Shown: positions 33,650 through 42,427 of the stretch, piece by piece
How positions within the stretch are numbered: the stretch's first letter is position 1
Layout: every line of letters begins with the position of its first letter
DNA from: an uncultured Oscillospiraceae bacterium
Lineage (GTDB): Bacteria; Bacillota; Clostridia; Oscillospirales; Oscillospiraceae
Assembly: GCA_900768135.1 (NCBI GenBank)
Contig: CAAGBT010000088.1
Span: forward strand, 72,669-136,668
Length of the DNA stretch: 64,000 nucleotides
Direction: 5' to 3'
Made by a program: the position numbers and the translations under genes
Notes under the pieces: generated by a model
What the model was told of the DNA's origin: nothing
The model's database searches: none
Seen by the model: the letters and a program-made list of their open reading frames with translations, nothing else

Positions 33650-34678
33650 TTAGTTGATCTGCTTGCGGCGGCTCAGGTTCATCGTGCCGTCCTGCATATC
33701 CTGAATGCTGTCGAGACTCTTGCCCGTACCCTCGGCCACGCACTGGATGGCGTTTTCCGCCACCATGGCGTGGATGCCCGTGCGGGCCGTGACGAGCTTA
33801 TCGAACCCGCGCACCAGGCTGCCGCCGCCGGTCATCACAATGCCGTTGTTGGAAATATCGGCCACCAGCTCGGGCGGCGTCTTCTCCAGCACCAGGTGGA
33901 CCTCCTCCATGATGCGCTCCACAGGCTCTTCAAAGGCCTCTATCATCTCGGTGGAGGTGACGGAGATCAGCTTGGGCAGGCCCGTGAGCAGGCAGCGGCC
34001 CTTGACCTCCATGCTGCTCTCCTCCTCGGGCGGAAACACGCAGCCGATCTGCATTTTCATCTGCTCGGCCGTGCGCTCGCCGACGAGCAGGTTGTGCTTG
34101 CGGCGCATATACTTGATCACGGCCTCGTTGAACTGGTCGCCCGCGATCTTGATGGAGGAGGATTCGACCACGCCGGAGAGCGAGATGACCGCGATATCGG
34201 ACGTACCGCCGCCGATGTCGATGATCATGTGGCCCTCGGGCTGGGTAATGTCGATACCTGCGCCGATGGCGGCGGCGACAGGCTCCTCGATGAGGTAAAC
34301 GCGGCGCGCGCCAGCCTGAATGCCCGCGTCGATGACCGCGCGCTCCTCTACCTCGGTGATGCCGGAGGGGACGCAGATGATGATGCGCGGCTTGAAGAGC
34401 TGGAAGCCCATGACCTTGTGGAGAAATTCCTTGATCATGCGCTCGGTGACCTCGTAGTCGGAGATCACGCCCTCGCGCAGGGGGCGGATGGCGATGATGT
34501 TGCCGGGGGTGCGGCCCAGCATGGCCTGCGCGTCCGCGCCGACCTTCAGAAGCTTGCCGGTGTTCTTGTCGAGCGCAACCACGGAGGGTTCGTTGAGGAC
34601 GATGCCTTTCTCCTTAATGTAGATCAGCACCGAGGCGGTGCCGAGATCCATGCCGATATCCTTGGTAAAAGAAAACAT
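33650..34678 (-). CDS. mreB: Rod-shape-determining actin homologue (MreB/Mbl)
   Basis: A 342-residue actin-like ATPase that forms membrane-associated filaments directing lateral wall synthesis. Phosphate-binding block 1 is seen as GMDLGTASVLIY near 9-20 and block 2 as IDIGGGTSDIAVISL near 165. The C-terminal NNGIVMTGGGSLVRGFDKL block is also typical. The start at 34678 is MFSFTKDIGMDLG. mreC and mreD are not adjacent, which favours the Mbl/MreBH-type paralogue rather than the mreBCD copy; the sequence alone does not decide. Confidence 0.95.
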   Translation of the reverse strand: MFSFTKDIGMDLGTASVLIYIKEKGIVLNEPSVVALDKNTGKLLKVGADAQAMLGRTPGNIIAIRPLREGVISDYEVTERMIKEFLHKVMGFQLFKPRIIICVPSGITEVEERAVIDAGIQAGARRVYLIEEPVAAAIGAGIDITQPEGHMIIDIGGGTSDIAVISLSGVVESSSIKIAGDQFNEAVIKYMRRKHNLLVGERTAEQMKMQIGCVFPPEEESSMEVKGRCLLTGLPKLISVTSTEMIEAFEEPVERIMEEVHLVLEKTPPELVADISNNGIVMTGGGSLVRGFDKLVTARTGIHAMVAENAIQCVAEGTGKSLDSIQDMQDGTMNLSRRKQIN

Positions 34679-34743
34679 AATGCTACCCTCTTATTTTCTG
34701 AAAACTGAAATGAGCAATGCTCATACTAACCCATGATGCTTTC

Positions 34744-34772
34744 ATTATAGCGGCTCAAAATAGAGTTTGCAA
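34744..34772 (-). promoter_or_regulatory. SigA-type promoter of mreB
   Basis: TTGCAA (34772-34767), 17-nt spacer, perfect TATAAT (34749-34744), 66 bp before the mreB ATG. Confidence 0.82.
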
Positions 34773-34814
34773 TAGCATTGTGTGCGATTTTCGCCGCGAT
34801 ATCACAGGAAACCT

Positions 34815-35468
34815 TTAGTCCTCGTCCGCCGCCGCCAGCGTGGCGCAGACCACCGCTTCCGCGCCCGCCTCCCGCAGCACTTTCGCAGTCTCGCGGAGCG
34901 TGGCGCCGGTGGTGAGGATATCGTCGATGAGCAGGATGCGTCTGCCCTTGATTTTGTCCTTATTGGCAGCGGCGTATGCGCCGACAACGTTTTTCTGCCG
35001 CTCCTCGCGGGAAGAAAGCGACGACTGCGCGGCGTTATCGCGCGTTTTGCGCAGCAGCGTTTCCGGCGCTGTGTTCCAGCAGCGGCAGGCCTCGCGCGCC
35101 AATAAGTACGACTGGTCGTAGCCGCGCTCCCGCCTGCGCTTTTTCGACACGGGAACGTAGGTCACCAAATCGAACGCTCCGCTGAAATGCTCGGCTGCGG
35201 CCTGCGCCAGAATACCGCCAAAGCCCTCGCAGCGGCTCTCGCTCCCGCGGAACTTATAGGCCAGCAGCGCCTCCCGCACCGCGCCCTCATAGCGCAGCGG
35301 CGCGAGGCACGCGCCGATCTCCGCGCGCTCGTGCAGCGGCGTGCGGCACCACGGCAGCGCGCGCTCGCAGGCCGGGCATACGCCATGCACGCCCAGCGCG
35401 CCGCAGAATGCGCAGCGCGGCGGAAACAGCAGGTCGAGCAGCCGCGTTTTCCATTGCTCCGCCCTCAT
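34815..35468 (-). CDS. comF: ComF family phosphoribosyltransferase-like protein
   Basis: 217 residues. An N-terminal zinc-binding part (CAFC, CPAC) is followed by a PRTase-type fold with the PRPP loop ILLIDDILTTGAT near 180-192. ComF takes part in single-stranded DNA handling after natural transformation in B. subtilis. The start ATG at 35468 overlaps the recD2 stop as ATGA, indicating coupling. The frame is open further upstream only inside recD2. Competence genes comE or comG are not in the window, so the role here may be general. Confidence 0.9.
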   Translation of the reverse strand: MRAEQWKTRLLDLLFPPRCAFCGALGVHGVCPACERALPWCRTPLHERAEIGACLAPLRYEGAVREALLAYKFRGSESRCEGFGGILAQAAAEHFSGAFDLVTYVPVSKKRRRERGYDQSYLLAREACRCWNTAPETLLRKTRDNAAQSSLSSREERQKNVVGAYAAANKDKIKGRRILLIDDILTTGATLRETAKVLREAGAEAVVCATLAAADED

Positions 35469-37681
35469 TGCTCCGCGCCCCCATCCCGCAGCCGCCTGCG
35501 CAGGCCGCTGTAGCGGCGGCTGCGGCGGTCGTTCTCCGCCATTTTGCATACGGCGGAATCGTCGCCCACGATGACGAGCAGCTCGCGCGCGCGGGTGATG
35601 GCGGTATACAGCACTCCCCGCACCATGAGCGACGGCGCGCACGGCGCGCCGACAAAGATCACGCCCCGGTATTCGCTGCCCTGCGCCTTATGCACCGTCA
35701 TGGCGTAGGCCATGTCCAGCTCCGCCAGCATATCGGACGTATACGCCGCAGTGCGGTCGTCGAAGACGATCTCCAGCAGCTCACCGCCCGGATCGATCCT
35801 TGCGATCTTGCCGACGTCGCCGTTGAAAATGCCCGTGCCTGCCGTGCCGTCCTCCTTCTGCCACACAACGTCGTAGTCGTTGCGCGTCTGCATCACGCGG
35901 TCGCCCTCGCGGAAGGTGAGTTCGCCGAAGCGGCGCTCCCTTTTGCCGGGCTGGGGCGGATTCAGCGCGGCCTGCAGGGCATAGTTCAGCGCGCGCGTTC
36001 CCGCGTCGCCGCGCCGCGTGGGGGTGAGCACCTGCAATTCGTCCGCAGGAATGCCCATCTTTTCGGGCAGCCGCATTTTGCACAGCTCCACCACCGTGTC
36101 CACAAGGCGCGCGCTGTCGCGCCGGGGAAGGAAGAAAAAGTCGTTCGCGGCGGCGTTTTTCAGCTGCGGCGGCGCGCCGGTGTTCACAAGGTGCGCGTTG
36201 CGCACGATCATCGACTTTTCCGCCTGCCGGAAGATATCCCGCAGCGCCACGGTCGCAATGCGCCCGCTGCGGATCAGGTCGGAAAACACGTTTCCCGCAC
36301 CCACGCTCGGCAGCTGGTCCGGGTCGCCGACAAGGACGAGCCGGCAGCCGGGACGCAACGCCGCCAGCAGCGCGCGCATGAGGGCAAGATCGACCATGGA
36401 CGTCTCGTCCACGATGAGCGCATCGGCCTCGAGCGGCTCCTTTTCGCCTTTGGTAAAGGTCGCCTCGCCGGTCTGCTCGTTCCATGTCATGCCGAGCATA
36501 CGGTGGATGGTCTGCGCCTCGCTCGCACACAGCTCACCCATGCGCTTGGCGGCGCGGCCCGTGGGTGCGGCCAGCAGCACCTTCAGCCCCATCCGCTCGA
36601 AGAGCGCCACAATGGCGCGCACGCTCGTGGTCTTGCCCGTGCCGGGGCCGCCCGTGAGCAGCAGCAGCTCCTCCTGCGCGGCAAGCTCCACCGCCCGGCG
36701 CTGAAGCGGCGCATACTGCACGCCCTGCGCGCGCTCGATCTCGTCGATCACGCGCGCCGTGCCGCGCAGCTCGTCCGGCTTGTCCTTCAGCATCGCGCCG
36801 ATCCGCGCGGCAACATAGGTCTCGTCCTCCCACGATGCGCGCAGATAGCACGCCAGCACGTTCGCCACCGGCTCCTGCACGATGCGGCGCGCGTCGATCA
36901 GGTCGTCCAGGCTTTTTTCCGCGGCGTCCGCGCCGCAGCCGAGCAGCTGGACGGTCGCCGCCAGCAGCTTCTCGCGGGGGAGGAAGACGTGTCCGCCCGC
37001 GTCGCGGTTGTGCGAAAGCTCAAACAGCAGCCCCGCCTCGGTGCGCAGCGCCGCGTCGCCGCCGAAGCCCATGGAGAGCGCGATCTCATCGCAGACGGAA
37101 AAGTCCACGCCGAACGCACTGTCGGACAGCAGGTAGGGGTTGCGCTCGAGCGCGGCCATGGCGTTCGCGCCGAAGCGCCGGTAGAGCGGCACGGCGAGCG
37201 CCGTTGGCAGCTCGTAATGCGCCAGAAATTCCATCACGCGGCGCAGCCCCATCTGCTCGTTGAACGCCTGCGAGATCTCGCGGGCGCGCTTATCGGTCAT
37301 GCCCTTGAGGGCCGTCAGCTTTTCCGGCGAGGACTCGATGACCTCAAGCGTTCGCTCGCCGAAGCGCGCAACGAGCTTTTCCGCCGTGGCCGGGCCGACG
37401 CCGCGCACCACGCCGGAGGCAAGGTAGTTCAGGATCTCCGTTTCGTCCGAGGGGAGGAAGCGCTCCACCGCATCGGCGGAAAACTGCTCGCCGTACTGCG
37501 GGTGGGAGGAAAACGAGCCGGTGGCCGTCAGGCTTTCGCCCGGCGCGGCGCAGGGAACGCAGCCGACGAGCGTCAGCAGCTCGCCGTCGTCCGTTACAAG
37601 GCGCAGCACGGCATAGCCGTTCTCCTCGTTCTGGAAAACGACGGACTGCACCGTTCCCATAATGGTCGTTTCAGCTCCCAT
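35465..37681 (-). CDS. recD2: RecD2-type ATP-dependent DNA helicase
   Basis: A 738-residue superfamily 1B 5'-3' helicase. An N-terminal OB-like part (GTVQSVVFQNEENGYAVLRL) and helix-hairpin-helix repeats (about 60-180) precede the motor. Walker A GGPGTGKTT is near 344-352 and motif II VDETSMVD near 420; the UvrD-like C-terminal block is MTVHKAQGSEYRGVI. RecBC is not present, as expected for RecD2, which acts in mismatch repair and recombination control. It lies 9 bp downstream of a small membrane gene and overlaps comF. Confidence 0.95.
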   Translation of the reverse strand: MGAETTIMGTVQSVVFQNEENGYAVLRLVTDDGELLTLVGCVPCAAPGESLTATGSFSSHPQYGEQFSADAVERFLPSDETEILNYLASGVVRGVGPATAEKLVARFGERTLEVIESSPEKLTALKGMTDKRAREISQAFNEQMGLRRVMEFLAHYELPTALAVPLYRRFGANAMAALERNPYLLSDSAFGVDFSVCDEIALSMGFGGDAALRTEAGLLFELSHNRDAGGHVFLPREKLLAATVQLLGCGADAAEKSLDDLIDARRIVQEPVANVLACYLRASWEDETYVAARIGAMLKDKPDELRGTARVIDEIERAQGVQYAPLQRRAVELAAQEELLLLTGGPGTGKTTSVRAIVALFERMGLKVLLAAPTGRAAKRMGELCASEAQTIHRMLGMTWNEQTGEATFTKGEKEPLEADALIVDETSMVDLALMRALLAALRPGCRLVLVGDPDQLPSVGAGNVFSDLIRSGRIATVALRDIFRQAEKSMIVRNAHLVNTGAPPQLKNAAANDFFFLPRRDSARLVDTVVELCKMRLPEKMGIPADELQVLTPTRRGDAGTRALNYALQAALNPPQPGKRERRFGELTFREGDRVMQTRNDYDVVWQKEDGTAGTGIFNGDVGKIARIDPGGELLEIVFDDRTAAYTSDMLAELDMAYAMTVHKAQGSEYRGVIFVGAPCAPSLMVRGVLYTAITRARELLVIVGDDSAVCKMAENDRRSRRYSGLRRRLRDGGAEQ

Positions 37682-37690
37682 AACTGTCTC

Positions 37691-38023
37691 CTAAGTGAAA
37701 TAATCGGTCAGCTCCTCTTTTTGGCAGAGGTAGACCTCGTATTCGCTGCGGCACAGCAGCTCCGCCACGCGGCGCGGCTCGTCGCCAAGGCCGCCGTCTA
37801 CGATGACGACGCGCGAAAAGCCGCCCTCTTCATAGCGTGAACGCAGCAGTGCGCGCACCGTGTATTCGAGCGTCTTTGCCTCGCCGCTGGCCTCAATGAC
37901 CGCCGTGGCGGGGATGGTGCCGCGCCGCCTCGGATGCACGATGGCCGAAACAAGCAGAAAGATCACCGCCGTAAGACCGATGGCGGCGAGCGCCGCCACC
38001 ACGCCGTCCTGCAACAGCCGCAT
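37691..38023 (-). CDS. Hypothetical 110-residue membrane protein
   Basis: One N-terminal transmembrane helix (about residues 9-30) precedes a short cytosolic or outside domain of about 75 residues: RYEEGGFSRVVIVDGGLGDEPRR, then LLCRSEYEVYLCQKEEL. The VVIVDGGLGDEP segment looks like a nucleotide- or sugar-binding beta-strand-turn, but I recognise no family. It sits between uvrA (49 bp) and recD2 (9 bp), all on the minus strand. GAGGTGATGAATC precedes the ATG. Confidence 0.75.
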   Translation of the reverse strand: MRLLQDGVVAALAAIGLTAVIFLLVSAIVHPRRRGTIPATAVIEASGEAKTLEYTVRALLRSRYEEGGFSRVVIVDGGLGDEPRRVAELLCRSEYEVYLCQKEELTDYFT

Positions 38024-38072
38024 GATTCATCACCTCGCGCCATTCTATGGCGCAGACGGGCGATGGGTGCGC

Positions 38073-40898
38073 TCAGCGCAGCACTTTTTTCAGGTATTGC
38101 CCCGTGTAGGACTGCGCGCACGCGGCGACCTGCTCGGGCGTGCCGCAGGCGACGAGCGTGCCGCCGCCGCTGCCGCCCTCGGGGCCGAGGTCGAGCAGGT
38201 AGTCCGCGCACTTGATGACGTCCAGATTGTGTTCGATGACCAGCACGGTGTTGCCCGCGTCCACGAGCTTTTGCAGCACCTCGAGCAGCTTTTTCACATC
38301 GTCGGTGTGCAGGCCCGTGGTCGGCTCATCGAGGATATAGATGGTGCGGCCGGTGGCGCGCCGGGAAAGCTCCGTCGCCAGCTTCACGCGCTGCGCCTCG
38401 CCGCCGGAAAGCGTTGTGGACGACTGGCCGAGGCGGATATAGCCAAGGCCCACCTCGCTGAGCGTGCGCAGCTTGGCCTCGAGCTTCGGCAGGTCGCGGA
38501 AGAATTCCAGCGCCTCCTCCACGGTCATCTCCAGTACGTCCGCGATGCTCTTGCCCTTGTAGCGGACCTCCAGCGTCTCGCGGTTGTAGCGCTTGCCCTT
38601 GCAGACCTCGCACGGCACATAGATATCGGGCAGAAAGTGCATCTCGATCTTGAGCTGGCCGTCGCCCGAGCAGGCCTCGCAGCGTCCGCCGCGCACATTG
38701 AAGCTGAAGCGGCCCGCGCCGTAGCCGCGCGCCTTCGCGTCCGGCGTGGAGGCGAAGAGGTCGCGGATGTCGTTGAACAGATTCGTATACGTTGCGGGGT
38801 TGGAGCGCGGCGTGCGCCCGATGGGGCTCTGGTCGATGCAGATGACCTTGTCGAGGAACTCCTCGCCCTCGATGGCCCTGCACCGGCCGGGGTGGACCTT
38901 CATGCGGTTCAAGTCCGCGCCGAGCTTTTTGTAGATGATCTCGTTGACGAGCGACGATTTGCCGCTGCCGGACACGCCCGTGACGCAGGTGAACGTACCG
39001 AGCGGGACGGAGATATCGAGATCCTTGAGGTTATTTTCCTGCGCGCCGCGCACGGTGAGGAAGCTACCGTTGCCCGTTCTGCGCGCTTTTGGCACTTCGA
39101 TCTTCTTTTTGCCGCTCAAATACTGGCCGGTCAGGGAGTTCGGGTTTGCCATGACCTCCTGCGGCGTGCCGCAGGCCACGACCCGGCCGCCGTGCGCGCC
39201 CGCGCCGGGGCCGATGTCGATGAGGTAATCCGCCGCGCGCATCGTGTCCTCGTCATGCTCGACGACGATGAGCGTGTTGCCAAGGTCGCGCAGGCGTTTC
39301 AAGGTGGCGAGCAGCTTGTCGTTGTCGCGCTGGTGCAGGCCGATGGACGGCTCATCGAGGATATAGAGAACGCCCATCAGGCTCGAGCCGATCTGCGTGG
39401 CGAGGCGGATGCGCTGGGCTTCGCCGCCGGAGAGCGAGGCGCTTGCGCGCGAAAGCGTCAGGTATTCCAGACCCACCGAGCGCAGAAAGCCGAGGCGGCT
39501 TTTGATCTCCTTGAGGATACGCTCGCCGATGCGCAGCTGCTGCTCGGTGAGCGTGAGCTGATCTATAAAGCCGAGCGCATCGACAACGGATTTTTCGCAG
39601 TAGTCGCTGATGCTAAGACCGCCCACTGTGACGGCGAGGGATTCGCGGCGCAGCCGCTTGCCCTTGCAGGCCGGGCAGGGGCATTCGCTCATGCAGCCCT
39701 CCAACTCCTCGCGCACGCCGTCGCTCTGTGTTTCGCGGTAGCGGCGCTCCAGGTTGTGGATAATGCCCTCAAACGCCTGATACAGCGTCCCCTTGCCGCG
39801 CGGCTGGTCGTATTGAAGCTCCAGCTTTTCGCCCTTCGTGCCGTAGAGGATGATATCCATGACCTCTTTGGAGAGCTTTTCCACAGGGTCGCGCAGCGAG
39901 AAATGGTACTTTTTCGACAGCGCCTCAAAATACATCCGCGAGATGCCGTCGCCGCGCACGTTGTTCCAGCCCGAGGCGCAGATCGCGCCGTCGAGCAGGG
40001 AAACGCTCCTGTTTGGAATAACGAGTTCCGGATCGACCTTGAGCTGCGTGCCGAGACCTGTGCATTCGGGACACGCGCCGAAGGGATTGTTGAACGAGAA
40101 CATCCGGGGCGACAGCTCCTCGATGGAAATGCCGCAGTCCTCGCAGGCGTAGTTCTGCGAAAAGAGGATGTCGCGGTCGTCCGGCAGGACGTTTGCCAGC
40201 ACCAGCCCGCCCGAAAGCGCCGCTGCGGTCTCGCACGAGTCGGCCAGGCGGTGGACAACGTCGGGCCGGAGGATCAGGCGGTCCACCACGACTTCGATAT
40301 TGTGCTTTTTGTTCTTTTCGAGGGAAATCTCCTCGCTGAGGTCGTAAAGGCTCCCGTCGGCGCGCACGCGGACGTAGCCGGAGCGGCGCGCGTCCTCGAA
40401 GATCTTGACGTGTTCGCCCTTTTTGCCCCGGACGACCGGCGCCATGATCTGCACGCGCGTCCCCTCGCCCAGCGCCATGAGCTGGTCGATGATCTGGTCG
40501 ATGGACTGCTGGCGGATCTCCTTGCCGCAGTTGGGGCAGTGCGGCGTGCCGACGCGCGCCCACAAAAGGCGCAAATAGTCGTATATCTCCGTCACCGTGC
40601 CGACGGTGGAGCGGGGATTCTGCGAGGTGGTCTTCTGGTCGATGGAAATGGCGGGGGAAAGGCCCTCGATGTAGTCCACATCGGGCTTTTCCTTCTGCCC
40701 GAGGAACATCCGCGCGTAGGACGACAAGCTCTCCACATAGCGGCGCTGCCCCTCGGCGTAGATGGTATCGAACGCAAGCGACGACTTGCCGCTGCCGGAA
40801 AGCCCCGTGATCACGGTCAGCGCGTCGCGGGGGATCTCCACGTCGATGTTCTTGAGGTTATTCTCTCTTGCGCCCTTGACAAAAATCTTACTTGGCAT
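38073..40898 (-). CDS. uvrA: Excinuclease ABC subunit A
   Basis: The damage-recognition ATPase of nucleotide excision repair, 941 residues. First Walker A GLSGSGKSS is at 32-40 and the second (GVSGSGKSS) near 640; ABC signatures LSGGE occur in both halves, and zinc-finger CxxC pairs (for example CPNC, CPAC and CEVC) are visible. The frame extends 14 codons upstream, but MPSKIFVKGARENNLKNI at 40898 is the usual start and has CAGGAG 12 bp upstream. It heads the run uvrA, unknown, recD2, comF. uvrB is 1.5 kb upstream in another unit. Confidence 0.97.
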   Translation of the reverse strand: MPSKIFVKGARENNLKNIDVEIPRDALTVITGLSGSGKSSLAFDTIYAEGQRRYVESLSSYARMFLGQKEKPDVDYIEGLSPAISIDQKTTSQNPRSTVGTVTEIYDYLRLLWARVGTPHCPNCGKEIRQQSIDQIIDQLMALGEGTRVQIMAPVVRGKKGEHVKIFEDARRSGYVRVRADGSLYDLSEEISLEKNKKHNIEVVVDRLILRPDVVHRLADSCETAAALSGGLVLANVLPDDRDILFSQNYACEDCGISIEELSPRMFSFNNPFGACPECTGLGTQLKVDPELVIPNRSVSLLDGAICASGWNNVRGDGISRMYFEALSKKYHFSLRDPVEKLSKEVMDIILYGTKGEKLELQYDQPRGKGTLYQAFEGIIHNLERRYRETQSDGVREELEGCMSECPCPACKGKRLRRESLAVTVGGLSISDYCEKSVVDALGFIDQLTLTEQQLRIGERILKEIKSRLGFLRSVGLEYLTLSRASASLSGGEAQRIRLATQIGSSLMGVLYILDEPSIGLHQRDNDKLLATLKRLRDLGNTLIVVEHDEDTMRAADYLIDIGPGAGAHGGRVVACGTPQEVMANPNSLTGQYLSGKKKIEVPKARRTGNGSFLTVRGAQENNLKDLDISVPLGTFTCVTGVSGSGKSSLVNEIIYKKLGADLNRMKVHPGRCRAIEGEEFLDKVICIDQSPIGRTPRSNPATYTNLFNDIRDLFASTPDAKARGYGAGRFSFNVRGGRCEACSGDGQLKIEMHFLPDIYVPCEVCKGKRYNRETLEVRYKGKSIADVLEMTVEEALEFFRDLPKLEAKLRTLSEVGLGYIRLGQSSTTLSGGEAQRVKLATELSRRATGRTIYILDEPTTGLHTDDVKKLLEVLQKLVDAGNTVLVIEHNLDVIKCADYLLDLGPEGGSGGGTLVACGTPEQVAACAQSYTGQYLKKVLR

Positions 40899-40939
40899 GA
40901 ACTGATAACTCCTGTTGCTCATTTTGCGATCGCAAGACA

Positions 40940-40968
40940 AGCGTACTCTTATGAATTTTTTATGTCAA
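40940..40968 (-). promoter_or_regulatory. Candidate SigA-type promoter of uvrA
   Basis: Perfect TTGACA (40968-40963), 17-nt spacer, TACGCT (40945-40940). It overlaps the end of the upstream peptidase gene. No LexA box CGAACN4GTTCG is visible nearby. Confidence 0.55.
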
Positions 40969-41925
40969 CCTTTCTGCACGCGCAGCGCCGCAGTATTCCT
41001 GTGCAAAGCGCAGCGCGCCCTCGCGCAGCAGGTCGATATTGCGCTCGTCGAACATCCGGTCGCGGCCGGTATGGATCCTGTCCATATACCAGCCGAAAAT
41101 TTTGCTTCTTTTCAGCGCGCACACGCCCACGCCGCGCGCAAAGCAGGCCTGGTCGCTGGGATAAAGGCCGAACGAGCGCACGACCTCGCTCGTTTTATCG
41201 CCGGACGCGGCAAAGCATTCCTCCAGCAGCGCCAGCGTTTCCGGCTCCTTCTTCACCGCTTTGGAGGGGAAGAACTGGAGGCTGCCGCCATCGGACACAC
41301 AGTCGAAATTCACCACGAGCGCGCGCTTCTGCGCGCCCTTGCAGCGCTTTGCCAGCGCGCGCGAGCCGAGCAGCCCCTTTTCCTCGTTGTCAAAATAGAT
41401 GCAGCAGACGCCGCCCCGCAGCTCCTCCGGCAGCGCGAGCAGGATCTCCGTCAGCACCGCAACGCCGCTCGTGTTGTCGTTGGCGGTGTGGCGGTTGGCT
41501 TTTCCGTCCAGCATCCACCACAGGCAGAACGCCAGCATGAGGTAGACGGCTCCGAGCGCCGCTGCAAGCGGCGCGTCCGGCCACAGCATCAGCACCGCGA
41601 CCTCCGCGGCAACGCACAGCGCCAGCACAAGGAGGACGAGCAGCGCCTGATACAGCCCGTACCAGAGCAGATTGCGCGGCGTGATGAAATTCGGGATGGG
41701 CAGCACGGCGCAGGTGTCGTAATGCGCAGTAAAGATGAGCTTCGCCGTTTCCGGGTCGCCGACGACGATGTTGCGGCTCCTGCCCAGCCCCTTTTCCTGC
41801 GCGGTTTCCGGCGCATAGCCGCGCCTGCGCAGCAGGGGGCGGAGATACTCCCGGAACGCCTCCTTCTGCTTCGGAGACTTGCGCACCTCAAACCGCGTCA
41901 GGATCGTTCTCGCTTCTTCTGTCAT
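40960..41925 (-). CDS. M28-type metallopeptidase with membrane helices
   Basis: 321 residues. The zinc-peptidase core shows HYDT near 70, NDNTSG near 149 and the DNEEKGLLGS block near 176, with a later HTGRD near 290. Two hydrophobic segments, roughly residues 90-135, sit between HYDT and NDNTSG, so the protein is membrane-bound. The frame continues upstream, but ATG 41925 has AAGGAGGCC at good spacing and lies 13 bp past the ybaK stop. Substrate and orientation are unknown. Confidence 0.85.
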   Translation of the reverse strand: MTEEARTILTRFEVRKSPKQKEAFREYLRPLLRRRGYAPETAQEKGLGRSRNIVVGDPETAKLIFTAHYDTCAVLPIPNFITPRNLLWYGLYQALLVLLVLALCVAAEVAVLMLWPDAPLAAALGAVYLMLAFCLWWMLDGKANRHTANDNTSGVAVLTEILLALPEELRGGVCCIYFDNEEKGLLGSRALAKRCKGAQKRALVVNFDCVSDGGSLQFFPSKAVKKEPETLALLEECFAASGDKTSEVVRSFGLYPSDQACFARGVGVCALKRSKIFGWYMDRIHTGRDRMFDERNIDLLREGALRFAQEYCGAARAERLT

Positions 41926-41938
41926 GGCTGCGGCCTCC

Positions 41939-42427
41939 TTACACGATAATGTCCGCAAATTTTGCGCGCACGAGCGCGGCAAGGTCGTGCGGCGCAAGCT
42001 CGACCTGGCAGCCGATCCTGCCCGCGGAAACGATCATGGCGGCAAGGTCTTCCGCAGAGCTGTGGATCACCGTGGGGAAAAGCTTCTTCATCCCCACCGG
42101 CGAGCAGCCGCCGTGGACGTAGCCCGTGAGCGGGAGCAGCTCCTTCTGGCGGATCATTTCGACGGACTTTTCGCCCACGGCCTTCGCGGCCTTTTTCAGG
42201 TCAAGATTCTCCGCGACCGGCACATCGAAAACGTAATACTGCCCGCTTGCGCCGCGCGCCACAAGCGTCTTGAAGACGATAGCGGGGTCAAAGCCCATGG
42301 ACTGCGCCGCCGTCACGCCGTCCACGGCGACGCCCTCCTCATGCGGATAGGTATGCGCGGTGCAGGCGATCTTCTTCTGCTCCAGAATGCGCATCACGTT
42401 GGTCTTTTCTTCCTTGCTCTTTGCCAT
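41939..42427 (-). CDS. ybaK: Cys-tRNA(Pro)/Cys-tRNA(Cys) deacylase, YbaK type
   Basis: A 162-residue single-domain editing enzyme that hydrolyses mischarged Cys-tRNA(Pro). The YbaK/EbsC block is visible: FKTLVARG near 52, the Lys in KKAAKAVGEK region, and the G(G/H)CSPVG segment near 108. The start ATG overlaps the uvrB stop (TAATG, 1 bp), and the M28 peptidase follows 13 bp later. The link with uvrB is probably only operon architecture. Confidence 0.93.
   Translation of the reverse strand: MAKSKEEKTNVMRILEQKKIACTAHTYPHEEGVAVDGVTAAQSMGFDPAIVFKTLVARGASGQYYVFDVPVAENLDLKKAAKAVGEKSVEMIRQKELLPLTGYVHGGCSPVGMKKLFPTVIHSSAEDLAAMIVSAGRIGCQVELAPHDLAALVRAKFADIIV

Noticed and set aside
37860..41540. A 1226-codon plus-strand ORF opposite uvrA and the M28 peptidase
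   Set aside because: It is antisense to UvrA, whose motifs are complete, and has no family features. High GC and codon bias create long open antisense frames here.
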